Source of the DNA: Prostheceraeus crozeri
Taxonomy: Eukaryota > Platyhelminthes > Polycladida > Euryleptidae
Assembly: GCA_907163375.1 (NCBI GenBank)
Contig: CAJQUW010011252.1
Location: 62,001-126,000, forward strand
DNA length: 64,000 bases
Direction of reading: 5' to 3'
Shown here: positions 22,776 to 33,160 of the stretch, piece after piece
Layout of the letters: each line of letters starts with the position of its first letter
How positions within the stretch are numbered: the stretch's first letter is position 1
Notes under the pieces: generated by a model
What the model was told of the DNA's origin: nothing
Databases searched by the model: none
The model's input: only the letters and a program-made list of their open reading frames with translations
Translations under genes and position numbers: made by a program

Positions 22776-23700
22776 GTGAGTAGATAAATTGTATTAAATT
22801 TTACTTAAAAATAATCGTAAATATGGAGCACTCGACCATGATTATTGCAAATTCTGCTGCCTTGTTCACTAGCAGCAACGTCTGCTTACATGTAGGCTTA
22901 CCTTCCACGATCATGGGTGCAAAGAGTGAGTGCAAAGAAAGAAGATATATTGCACATCTCTGTCAATAATCTTCCAGATTCTTTAACGAGAGTGTATAGC
23001 AGAGCACTATTCTTACAAAATTTACAAAATCCTTTAAAGATTATGGAAGCGTTGAGTGCTAAAATCCTTGTTATTATTACTATATAAGCCAGTGGTAGAT
23101 AATAATAATAAAGCTGCTATTCCTAATTGGCTTACAAATCAATAATAATTGAGGGATGGCCAACAGAAAATGTCGCATGTTTATATTTGCCCACTGGATC
23201 AGTTCTCAAACGCTCATTCATCTGACTATCAGAACAGCTGGATTTGAATGCATAAACTCATTCTGATTGGAACTAGTAGACAATCACATATTTCAGTAGT
23301 TTGATCAGTATTAAGCGGTTTAATATTTCGTCAGAATACGATTTCTGAAAAGATTTAAGCAACGTTTTGTCACATTTTAGTATAAAGAAATATTGAAATG
23401 AACTTTCTATCCATTATCTTCAATTTTCTATCTGCTTCCATTATCTATGTTTTTCAATAATAAACTTTAGCCCATTGAACGCTGAGCAATTTTCAAAATT
23501 AAGTCTTATTAAATTATGCTGCTCAATGTTGTCTGAAAAACTTCGAGTTGAAATATTGCGAGAACAGTGTAGCGGCGTTGAATGTGTAGAAGATACAGGA
23601 TTAAGATCAATTTTGCTCATCTACGAACTATTGGCTCCGACTTGTTGCATTTATCACAAAATCAGATGTTTAATTGCTACAGATCATTTGCACAAATAAT
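22776..23700. other. Unannotated intronic stretch
   Basis: No gene recognised. Two short runs of imperfect ATT/AAT repeats occur near 23072 and 23100. Frame 23475-23699 has no recognisable motif. Confidence 0.35.
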
Positions 23701-23707
23701 GGTGTGA

Positions 23708-25215
23708 ACACAGAATCAGATTCATCTGCGCGCGCGCGTCTTCGGTTTCCCAGAATAGAAGTTTCGCATCTGTTCTTAGCATCGAAATGGCACACCCCAT
23801 CACAGTAAGACAATTTGTTCCTTCTCGAATGGATAATTCGTATACTGCTTATTATTGGGAATCGCAAACAATAAGCTGTTTGGCTGCCCAGAGTAGGGAT
23901 CAAAGACTGAATCCCGGGATCAAGAAAAGTCGGAATTTTGTAGACAGGCTCTAGTCCCGGGTCTTCACTCAACCAAGCCCGAATCTCAGGAAATTGCAGA
24001 TTGAAAATGCAAAAATCAGGAATTCGCAACTGCTCTCTGTCATTCTCAACATTACAAGCTTTGACCCGGGATCTATATCAACATATAATAAGCATACCAT
24101 CTGTAGCTACAAGCAAAATGGCAAGATAATGAAAATCACAAGTGTTTCCTCAATGCACTGAAATTGAGGTCATACAATTCATAATCATTTCAATCATGTT
24201 CGTGTTTTCCGGATTGTTAACACTGTGGACCAATAAAGATGCTATGACTTATTAGCACGTTTAGATTCCAAAATCCCAAGCTCGGGATTACGCAATTGAA
24301 GAGCTTTTATATACCTTTTTGCCGTAAGCTAAACTAATGCTGTGAATAACACAACTGATCAAATGAAAATAATTCTTCCTGAACAAATTAATCCCGGGAT
24401 TGAGTTAATTGGAGGCAATTCATGTAAACAAAAAATGTGGTCTAATGAGCAATTTGTCTCCTAAAGATCTCAATTCCGAGGATTTGCTCGATTCCTAATC
24501 CCGGTTGAACTTCCTCGCCAATTAACTTCTTCAAATTGGGCATGCTTTCAAATATTATTGGCTTTGGCAAATGACAAGCTCAAATTTAAGTATATACCTT
24601 CATTCTAAAAGTCTCATTGAAAGCGTGACGTTGACGATTATATTAAAGTGCGAAGAGTCTATAACCATCGTATGTGGACTTCTGGTAGTTTTATCTTCGA
24701 CAATTAGTCTCACTGTAAACGGAATACAGCTATATTGTAAAATTTCTCAATCCCGGGATTGGAATCCTTAGTCCAGAGCCAGTGAGTGAGTGGCGTGCGT
24801 ACTGTGATATCATTTCGTTCACACAAAACACACATCGCTGTCAGACTATACATTCACTGTATGTGCTATGCAGTGAGGAATGCTGAGAAGGGGATGGTGA
24901 AATCATCAGGTGAACTAATTTTCGTGCGCCTTCCATTTTCTTCAATAATTATCGGATCGACCAACATTATGAAGAAGCTTGTTCGCAATTATCTGAATTC
25001 TTCGAATCTGAAGGAATTATGGCAATCGAAGCACTTTGCTGGAATTCACAGTATTCCGCAAGTGACGCACGAATTTTTTCCATATCTGTCACGTATTAGG
25101 AATTCCTTTTTCCCAATTAGTAAGTTCCGCGATGTGCCGTCGATTTCGAATAAATCTGACTTCTAGTAAATCGAAGCAGATAAACAAAACATCTAATTCT
25201 GTGGATGTGTACAAT
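23708..25215 (+). repeat. Repeat family C, copy 2 (interrupted by hAT-like D)
   Basis: Outside the D insertion (23894-24770) this is collinear with copy 1, which instead carries B2. It holds the best coding relic: an open frame from 24786 to a stop at 25166 containing LVRNYLNSSNLKELWQSKHF and THEFFPYLSRIRNSFFPISK. The same peptide, more broken, occurs in copies 1 and 3. I do not recognise it; it may be the C-terminus of an old mobile-element protein. Confidence 0.65.
23894..24770. mobile_element. hAT-like element D with CCCGGG subterminal repeats
   Basis: 877-bp element with ends TAGGGATC and TAAGGATT (read inward), flanked by an 8-bp duplication with one mismatch (GCCCAGAG at 23886-23893, GTCCAGAG at 24771-24778). 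TAGGG fits the hAT terminal consensus. AATCCCGGGAT and near variants occur about seven times in the element, in both orientations, like transposase-binding subterminal repeats. No transposase motif. Confidence 0.82.
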
Positions 25216-25510
25216 AAGTATATACATATTCTTTATATGCAACATGTCGAAGAAGTTTTATACGTTGACTTTGATGCAATATATCCTATGACTATAATAA
25301 GAGTGAGGTGAGTCAGTTTATTAGGTCAATTCAATGAATAAGACGAAATATAAGAGAAAGATGAAGTAAGATATGTCCAATAAAGTGCTCTTGTGTCGAT
25401 TCAAGAAGAAATTTCAGCGACTATCATGATGAAGCTGAATCGGAATATACCCTTTTGCATGCTCTTTGCCATACAGAATATTTTCATGCTTAGAATATCT
25501 CCCCTTGTAG
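25216..25510. other. Unannotated intronic stretch
   Basis: AT-rich, no recognised feature; upstream of the stalk microexon at 25511. Confidence 0.4.
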
Positions 25511-25537
25511 AGGTTCCAATCACGTCACCATCTACAG
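25511..25537 (+). CDS. Ig gene 27-nt stalk microexon 3 (candidate)
   Basis: A pyrimidine-rich acceptor (tctccccttgtag) and donor G|gtgaga enclose exactly 27 nt in phase 1, adding KVPITSPST. Size, phase and Ser/Thr/Pro content match the microexon at 22421. Support rests on splice sites and phase only. Confidence 0.55.
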
Positions 25538-25926
25538 GTGAGAAATACCAAATGTTCAAATATTTCGATGATATTGTAATGTGGGCATGGATAAAGATTT
25601 CCAATCACGGACCAAATCACGGATCCAGTGAACCTTTCGAGCCGAGCTTCATGGTGCACTGGAAATCAGAATTGAAGAAATAATTGAATGAAGTTCTGAG
25701 GGTATACAGCTTCTTTCAAATTGTGGGACAAGTCTTAGACATAGAAAAGTCATATAATAATAATCATACTTGTTTATTCATCAGAATGAAAATCACACAA
25801 GATAAGGTAAGTTGTACAAAATCAAAGGAAATTCATGCACATGCGAATGAACAAATCGTTTAACGTTCGTGAAATAAGTCACATAAACCAGTGAAAGTAT
25901 ATCAGCAAGAAGTTAGGATCAATAAA

Positions 25927-27417
25927 TTAAATCAACATTCGATTATAGAGTGCAATACAAATTGGCACAAATGATTTAAATCGTCTTTCTGATCTACATA
26001 GCGGTACAGCGTAGTGATGCGAATGCTGTAACAAAGGCGGCAGTAAAGAATGAAGAATGTGGCTAGCATTCGACATAGAAGAAAAGAGTTTCAATGACTG
26101 AGTTTGTCTTCTTGTAGAGAGGAGTGGAAAATTATTACAATCACAATGGAGTCCACACACAACATGATGGAAACGCCTTTGAGTCTTCTCCAGCTTCCGA
26201 CTATTCCCATCATTGATGCCGATAAAAAGTGGATTGCAATACTCAAAAATTGGCAGCACGTAATGCTTGTAAATACAAATAAGGTCATTCTTCGGTAGCA
26301 ATTTTTTCAAGGATCGGATTAGGAACAAGCTTTGTGCCGCCTTCTTGCATTGATTGTCGGTATGAATGTCCCATGATAGACGCTGATCATAAGTAATACC
26401 AAGGACCTTGAGGGAATTGAGAAAGGACGTATCAAATGCGAATGACTGCTTCTTCATAATCATTATTTTAGCTTTGCTTTCGTTTGAGGTGAGGCCGTTT
26501 TGTTGACACCAGGCATTTGCGTGACGTATTTCCTCATCGATAAGTTGCTGCGTAATTGTTGTACACGCGCGTTCGACTGGAATTAATGAAATAATATCAT
26601 CAGCATATTTTATCATCCTATAATTAGCGTTTGACGGAGACAAGGTACCCATATGCGCTGAAAAGAGGAATGGGGCGATGACGGAGCCTTGAGGCACTCC
26701 AGACAGGACACAGGTTTCGTCAGTCACAAAATTCGGATCCAGTACTGCTCTCTGGCGTCGATCCTGCAAATAGTTGACACACCATTGAACGAAGGCTGGT
26801 GGGAGATTTCCATTTTTCAACGTTTCAACCAAGCAACCATGATTAAGAGAATCGAAAGCTTTTGAAATATCGAAGCTTACGATGATAACTCCGGCTGTGT
26901 CGACGTGGTCCAGACTTTTTGCTATGTAATCATGGATGGTAATATGAGCATGGAGGGTTGATGTTTGAGGCTTAAAACCAAACTGATTAGGTCCATACAT
27001 GATTAGTAGTTGCTGCTTCACTGACTGTAATGCGAAACGTTCAAGAATTTTCGCAAAAATAGGTAACTTTGAGATAGGTCTAAATTCGTTTATGGAAGCT
27101 CGAGGAGATTTCGGGACTGGAGTTATATCAGCCAATTTCCATATCGTGGGCACATGCATAGTTTGGATGGAAAGGCAAATCAGGTGAATAAGAGGAGGAG
27201 CCAACACCTTACAAGCAGCCTTCAGGAGACGAGGCGAGAGATGGTCACTTCCTGAGGACTTCTTGGTATTCAACTTGCAGAGAGACTGTTCAATCAAAGG
27301 TACAGTTACATCTACATTCCAGGAGGATACCAAAGAACCTACGGGTAGACGAAATTCCAGTTCCTCCCAGTCAGTTGGTTCAGAAAAATTCTTGGCAAAT
27401 GTGTCATTGATCTGCAT
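25927..27417 (-). CDS. LINE ORF2 reverse transcriptase domain
   Basis: A 496-residue open frame. Residues 56-122 hold SGSDHLSPRLLK and NEFRPISKLP (reverse transcriptase fingers), FDISKAFDSLNHG at about 182-194, SGVPQGSVIAP at 239-249 and the catalytic YADD at 271-274, followed by KVLGITYDQRLSW and the CR1-type thumb with YVLPIFEYCNPLFIG. It copies LINE RNA into DNA at the nicked target. The palm catalytic residues are intact. It should be continuous with the endonuclease upstream, but that part is in other frames, so the element as it stands is probably inactive. Confidence 0.88.
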   Translation of the reverse strand: MQINDTFAKNFSEPTDWEELEFRLPVGSLVSSWNVDVTVPLIEQSLCKLNTKKSSGSDHLSPRLLKAACKVLAPPLIHLICLSIQTMHVPTIWKLADITPVPKSPRASINEFRPISKLPIFAKILERFALQSVKQQLLIMYGPNQFGFKPQTSTLHAHITIHDYIAKSLDHVDTAGVIIVSFDISKAFDSLNHGCLVETLKNGNLPPAFVQWCVNYLQDRRQRAVLDPNFVTDETCVLSGVPQGSVIAPFLFSAHMGTLSPSNANYRMIKYADDIISLIPVERACTTITQQLIDEEIRHANAWCQQNGLTSNESKAKIMIMKKQSFAFDTSFLNSLKVLGITYDQRLSWDIHTDNQCKKAAQSLFLIRSLKKLLPKNDLICIYKHYVLPIFEYCNPLFIGINDGNSRKLEKTQRRFHHVVCGLHCDCNNFPLLSTRRQTQSLKLFSSMSNASHILHSLLPPLLQHSHHYAVPLCRSERRFKSFVPICIALYNRMLI

Positions 27418-27653
27418 GCAGCTTCAACAGGAGACTGAAATTGTGAAGTCACTTTATGCAAAGGATCCTTTTTGCTCTTGTTAGAAATGTTGTTTACAAT
27501 ATTCCATAATACCATTTTTGTTATTGCGAGTATGAGACGCCCAAATCGATTTCACACGTTCAATCTGAGTTTTTATCTTAAGCTTGTAATGATTATTAAG
27601 TTCGAAGTTCTTTGCTCGATATGCCGCAAAACGTTTATTGATCAGGTCCTTAA

Positions 27654-28530
27654 TCACGGGGTTACCCAGGGCTTGTCATAAGATGTCATTGGAATAACAG
27701 AGCTAGGAATAACCGATTTCGCTTCATCAATAATTTCAAGGAAGCATTGACATTTTTCATTTAAAGTAGCGTCTGAATTATAAAAATACTGCCACGGAAA
27801 AGACTGCAAGACATTCACAAAATTGTCAATATTGCTCTGCCTATAATCAAAAATTCTACATAAACGAGTAACTTGAATATCACACGGAGATACTTTAGAT
27901 GAAATGAATACGGAAGAATGATCCGAATTTCCAAGTGGTGGACCAATGATCGGTTGGTTGTAACTTTCCAGCATTCGGTCGGACAACATAATTTTGTCCA
28001 AAAACTGCCGAGCCGCGGGTAGGAACATGGACTACATGTATATTAGTTATGCCAAGTTCCGATTCAAGAGAATTAAGAGGCCATTGATTAAGATCGCCAG
28101 CAATAACGATCTCACTATTTGGCATGCCATTTAGTACAGTATCCACATTTGCAACCATGGTATCACTGATACCCTTGAACTGACCAACACTGATAGAAGG
28201 TGGAATGTATATAGCCAAAAGCACCAATTGCAATTTAGGGAGTTTTAGCCAGACATGTTCAGTACAGATACTCTGATCATCTTGAAAATTCAACCTTTCA
28301 CATGGCAGACCATCACGCACATAAATGCAGGCACCACCACCACATCTGCCATTAACGCGGTCACACCTGAATAAGTTCGAAAAGCCGGGGATTGTTAAGA
28401 CATGATCATTTATTTCATCACTTAGCCAAGTTTCACATATAATAATGATATCAAGATGAAGGTTAGAGGAAAGAGCAATAAGTTCATCTATTTTATATAC
28501 AACCGAGCGTGAGTTAATTAAAAATATAGA
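27654..28530 (-). pseudogene. LINE ORF2 endonuclease domain (frameshifted)
   Basis: Minus-strand reading from about 28530 gives NSRSVVYKIDELIALSSN and DIIIICETWLSDEIN, the start of an exonuclease-endonuclease-phosphatase domain, then CGGGACIYVRDG, EIVIAGDLNQWP (catalytic D and N) and, after a frameshift near 28010, GNSDHSSVFI with the terminal SDH. These are the family's catalytic motifs in the right order. The domain nicks target DNA for target-primed reverse transcription. One clear frameshift, plus loss of frame between 27654 and the reverse transcriptase, breaks it. Confidence 0.8.
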
Positions 28531-29372
28531 AGCATTACATACAGGTAAAACTTTAAGTGAAAATCCGAAGGAGTAGTCTTGGAAATTACTCTCCCGTTAC
28601 GTATAATGGCATCCTCGCCATTCTTCCTTCGTGCATGAAGCTCATCGCGAAGCATCTTGTTCCGAGCCTGTTGATCCGGAGTAAGATCAGGACAGATAAA
28701 TACATTTAGGAAAGCTTCAGATTCACGAAGTTGTCCGGCATTCTTCAGAATATCTGCTTTGTCTGTAATGTTTTTAAGTCTCACTCTCAAAAGTCGCCCA
28801 GTGCTTTCTTTCTTCCTCCCGATCCTCATGACTTCTGTGAATTCAGGATCCAGGTCTAATTCACCCAATAACTCTTGTACTTTGGAACTATTAACATGTA
28901 ATCTTTCTTTTGGGCTTCCGGAGATAGGCTCGTCTAAACCTCGAATAATGATGTTGCTTTCACGCCAATTCCTCCTTTCGATCTCATCAAATATATTATT
29001 TCCAAAAGAAACCATAGTATCTTCAAAAGCATTAAATCTCAATTTGAGATTGTCATTTTCCCCTTGCAGGTCAGTCAATCTTTTTGACAAAGATTCATGA
29101 GACTTGGTATAGCTATCTTGTAATTCTTCAACCTTTTTAGCAAGATTGGAAATAGTAGAAAGAAAGGGAGACAGCTTATCATTCAGAAGCTTTTCAAAAG
29201 TTTTATAAATATCTTCTACATTCGTATTAGGTTTAATTGCCGTATCAGACTTTTGTTGTCGCAAGGTCACGAGTGCACTGATTGGGTCATCTTTCTTAAT
29301 ACTCGCTTTCCGAACCAATAATTCATCATCTGTCATTGATAATATTGAATTGCTTGCAGTTGACAACATCAT
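28518..29372 (-). CDS. LINE ORF1 RNA-binding protein
   Basis: A 284-residue frame. The N-terminal half contains a coiled coil (about 60-125, with NLAKKVEELQDSY and LQGENDNLKLRF). The C-terminal half begins RRNWRESNIIIRGLDE, the RRM-like start common in CR1/L1-type ORF1 proteins, and includes VMRIGRKK and RLLRVRLKNITDKADILKNA. ORF1 proteins trimerise and coat LINE RNA. It stops just before the endonuclease, as expected for ORF1 then ORF2. The last dozen residues may be read-through of a shifted end. Confidence 0.75.
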   Translation of the reverse strand: MMLSTASNSILSMTDDELLVRKASIKKDDPISALVTLRQQKSDTAIKPNTNVEDIYKTFEKLLNDKLSPFLSTISNLAKKVEELQDSYTKSHESLSKRLTDLQGENDNLKLRFNAFEDTMVSFGNNIFDEIERRNWRESNIIIRGLDEPISGSPKERLHVNSSKVQELLGELDLDPEFTEVMRIGRKKESTGRLLRVRLKNITDKADILKNAGQLRESEAFLNVFICPDLTPDQQARNKMLRDELHARRKNGEDAIIRNGRVISKTTPSDFHLKFYLYVMLLYF

Positions 29373-29880
29373 AATAACGAAGATAATGACACGGACTCTG
29401 CGTCAAGGTCACGTGAGAAATCAATAATTCACGGATCAGGCGAGGAGGGTTGCTTTAGATGATCACAATAATTCTTCTGAAATCAGCTGTGACTTACGGC
29501 AATCAGTTGTAGAAATCGAATGCAATATCAGAGACCGCGCAAACAGGCAATGACGTAATTCACACCGACGTTGTGCATGCACTGTTGAACTCGACGAGGT
29601 TAGAGATCACGTGGATTGAGAATGACGAAGAACAAAATGCGCAGATCGAGGAATAACAGCCAATCAATATCACAGCTGAAAATCACAAGAAATCCCAAGG
29701 GAACTCGGAAATGTGGAGCAAAACGAAGATCGGAGAAGTATGTACGACGCCAATACGAATGAAATGATGCCAAAAGCTAGACCAGAGGACCACACAATCA
29801 TAAGTTACACAGAACTAATCATTTGTATCTCAGAAGATCACGAGCGCACAACCGCACTGTAGCCAGCCAGATATGTCAAG

Positions 29881-32204
29881 ATCAAAAGTTCAAAGGTGTG
29901 CTTTTCGTAACGAATTTTAGATCAGAAATTTTGAAAGTACTTAATTGAAGGTGTATTTCCTTCAATGACTCTTTGGTAGACCGTGGTTCACTTGATCATT
30001 TCCTTTGGGGACATCAGACAGTTTTATGTTGAGGTAGCATCCAAAAGTAGTAGCATAATAAAAATACTTCTTCGGGTATACAGGCGTCATTACGAGTCTT
30101 AAAGATGTAACGTTTGTACTTAGAATTTAATACTTTTTTGCAACGGTATTTCGTGTACCGCCAGAATTTCTCTCAAAAAAATCTCAAATTTCTCTCAAAG
30201 CTCTCTCAATTGCATGGAAGGAGTGTCAAACAATTCTATTTAAGGTCATTTGTACCGTTATTTTGTACCTTGTTCTTATGTACACGCAAACCCATATACT
30301 GATGCAGGTATCTGGCATGGGTGTACCCAGCATACTCCACGCCATTAAGAAATCTGAAAGGCAGAAATTTTGGCTAGATAAAAAATACCTGTGTACCCGA
30401 AGAAAAAATGTTTCTTCCAAATGCTTCCCGGAATTGAACTGCTGATATTATGTTCATCAATGAGCACAAAAAAAGAAGCACAAAAAATTATTTGTGCATT
30501 AGAATTCGAATTTTTGAGATAATTGTATTTGGAATTCTATTTCAAATGAAGACACATTATAAAAACATATCTTAAAGTTTCGAATCATGGCTTCATTAGA
30601 ATTCTATTAATAAAATTATGTGTATAGCGATGACCTGTAAATACATGTATTAGCTCAGCATTTCAATACAGCAACATTAGCATCATGCTTTGTCATATCA
30701 TCAAGTGGCAAAAAATGGCCAGTCATAATAAACAACGTTCGTAGGAATATCATGGCAGCACAGATGTTAAAACGCATTGTTAGAATGATGTCATGAAAGA
30801 GTCGATATTCTAGAAACTTTAGTGGGCTGCGTGACCGATTCTTGCGTACATCTCCCTCTGATGCAAAGTCTCTGGCATGCGAAAAGGAAGCATAATCATG
30901 TACAGCATGTCGCTTAAAGCTTTATGACGGCACATGTGCTCTTGGTACATGGCCATGCTTCTTTCGACTAGGACAGGGGTGTGAATAGTGTGCATTAGAT
31001 TGATCTTCATAAAACTGTCCAGTTTATTCTCAAATAGAGGTCTTGCTGTCTTTAGAATCATACGGCCATTTATATCAAATGATAAATATTTGAATTGCTT
31101 TGCCACTTACATATCACGAATCCCATTGACTGATATTCTGCACTCAAATAGGTACAGAATAGATATCTAGCTTAACAATGAATACCTCACGCACATCTTA
31201 TTATGTACAATGTGTCATTGATAAATGCCAATATTATTTTGTCGAACGAGACATCAAAATTTCGGTTGTGGAACTTTTTGATCAAGTTCTATGCATGCTT
31301 TGATTTTCCTACTTTTGATGAATTTCAAAAAATTCTCCCAACTGGATATTCTCAAAAAAGGGAATAATTTTATACAATGATTTATGTAATTTTCATTATT
31401 TGATTGATAGTATCGAAGTTTTACATTTTTGATATTTGCATGACTTGCCGTTAGTACGAAGCAGGAATATTAAACAAGTCAGCATTACCTTATCTGACAA
31501 GGAAATGTCAATGTATGAAACTGATGTGAATAGATACAGATAGATCCGATGTGAATAGCCATGATGGATCTAAAATGTATATGCGGGTATTTCCATATTT
31601 CGAAATAAACATTTTTCAAAAGTCTGTCAAATTCTGTTTGCCTCTTGTCACAGTTCTGTTGAGCCCTTTTACGATGCACACTAGTCATTTTCCTGACGAT
31701 GGTAACCTGTTTGCGACTACAAAGCCTCGAGTTTATCATAAAACAATGCAGAGAAGGAGTTCTATAACATCATCAAGATTTCAGTTATCTCAAGTTCGAG
31801 GAGAAGTTTTTACTTATCTTTTTTGTAATTTTTCCAATAGTGTGAAAAGCGTGCTACCTTCAAGTCATATATGTTCCTACAATTCTCTTTTGAAGTTACA
31901 TAGACTTGTGAAGTAATATTCCGCCATTACACAGATGTGAAATAAGTCGTAATAAAGGAAAGTCTCAGCAAAATTCTAAAGAATTTCGAAATATTGAAAA
32001 ATAAAAATGAATCTGGGCATTCGATTCCTAGTGCAAAGATTAAAAAACTTGATTAAATGAATAAACAATTTGAAAAAGCATGCGCGCAAATACACGTATG
32101 TTGTGTAGTGTTCATAATGTGATTCTAGGCAATACACTGTTTTGATCAAGTTGGGAGACCGAATCGTCTCCCTGGATCTGGATGCGCTTCATCGCCTTGA
32201 ATAA
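29881..32204. other. Unannotated intronic stretch
   Basis: About 2.3 kb upstream of the LINE 5' end. No gene, transposon protein or clear inverted repeat was recognised. Additional small stalk exons of the Ig gene could hide here but none is convincing. Confidence 0.35.
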
Positions 32205-32890
32205 GAAATACATTCCGATCACCAGTACCGCAGGGCATGAGGCCGAAAAAGAGACATAACAGAATTGTTTTACAGATTGATGTGCATTTGTATACACCGT
32301 ATGGCTGGGCTTTTCTGAATCTCATTTTCTTGTCAGACATAATTAAAAGAAGCATAAATCTTGTAAATCCAATGGTAAGCAGACTGATTTTGTCTGTTAA
32401 ATTGCATTTTTCTGTGTTTCCCTGATTGAGTGAGCAATAAAATCAGGAGTCATGAATTTCCATTATGTACATTACATATCATGTCTTTGATCGGTGATGT
32501 ATGTGAAGAATGGTTGGCTAAATGTGGTTAAACTCCAATCGAGATGTCGTGTTTGCCGATATTCGGATGCTTGCTAAAACTTAAATGTGCTTAGCTCCAT
32601 AGACAATAAAGGCACATTACATAAAATCATATGATCTAAGGACACATAATCAATATATTGTACCATGGATGTGTACCATGCCAAGCTTAAGACTTTATAG
32701 TTAGTACTTGTCGCTTAATCAGAAATAACACAGAAAATGTCATTTTACCAAAACTTCAGTCTGCTTCTAATTGGTTTCCCTGTGCTTTCTTTGCTTCGGT
32801 CTTACAAGAAAAGGAAGGAAGTAGAACTCGACAGACGCACGGATCGCAGTAGCTGCAGAGCGGCCTCGATTCATGCAGAACTTATGCTGG
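32205..32890. mobile_element. Foldback element family F, diverged copy F4
   Basis: The two halves are diverged inverted repeats (left: GCAGGG, GAGGCCGAAA, TACACCGTATGG, TTGTCAGACA, AAATCCAATGG; right: the complements in reverse order ending CGGCCTCGATTCATGCAGAA). These blocks match F1 at 58109-58820 in order. The outermost ends and TA duplication are too decayed to place. No coding capacity. Confidence 0.6.
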
Positions 32891-33016
32891 AGGTTATACT
32901 TTACATATTTGTTTCCAGTGTCCAATGTAATTCTTAATGCAATTTAGCTTGCATTCCCTTTGCAACAAACTCTATACATTTTTGACATTTTTCAAATTTG
33001 ATGTTTTGCATTGAAG

Positions 33017-33160
33017 GAGTTGAGGTGCCTACAAGACTCTACAAGACTCCGTCAAAACCTTCCAGTGTTATCGAATTGAATCGCCAAAACAATTTCATTG
33101 ATTCAAATATGGACTCCGGTTATGTTGTACAGACGGATGCCCCATCACAAGGAGATGAAG
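33017..33160 (+). CDS. Ig gene 144-nt exon 4 of the stalk or tail
   Basis: Acceptor ttgcattgaag and donor G|gtaaat enclose 144 nt that stay open in phase 1: GVEVPTRLYKTPSKPSSVIE, then NRQNNFIDSNMDSGYVVQTD and ending SQGDE. It is Ser/Pro/Asn-rich with no Ig fold and no membrane segment, fitting a juxtamembrane stalk. The phase matches all previous exons. It lies some 7.5 kb from the microexon at 25511, with the LINE in between. An intracellular tail is an alternative reading. Confidence 0.6.

Larger units (their letters stand above)
25755..29880 (-). mobile_element. Nearly full-length CR1-like LINE
   Basis: On the minus strand: about 500 nt of 5' UTR, ORF1 (29372-28518), an apurinic-type endonuclease (about 28530-27654), reverse transcriptase (27417-25927) and a short 3' UTR ending in AATAAACAAG plus ATT repeats near 25755. 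The order and motifs are those of CR1-clade retrotransposons. Only a few frameshifts are seen, so insertion is fairly recent. It lies in a stalk intron of the Ig gene, opposite to the gene. Confidence 0.85.
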
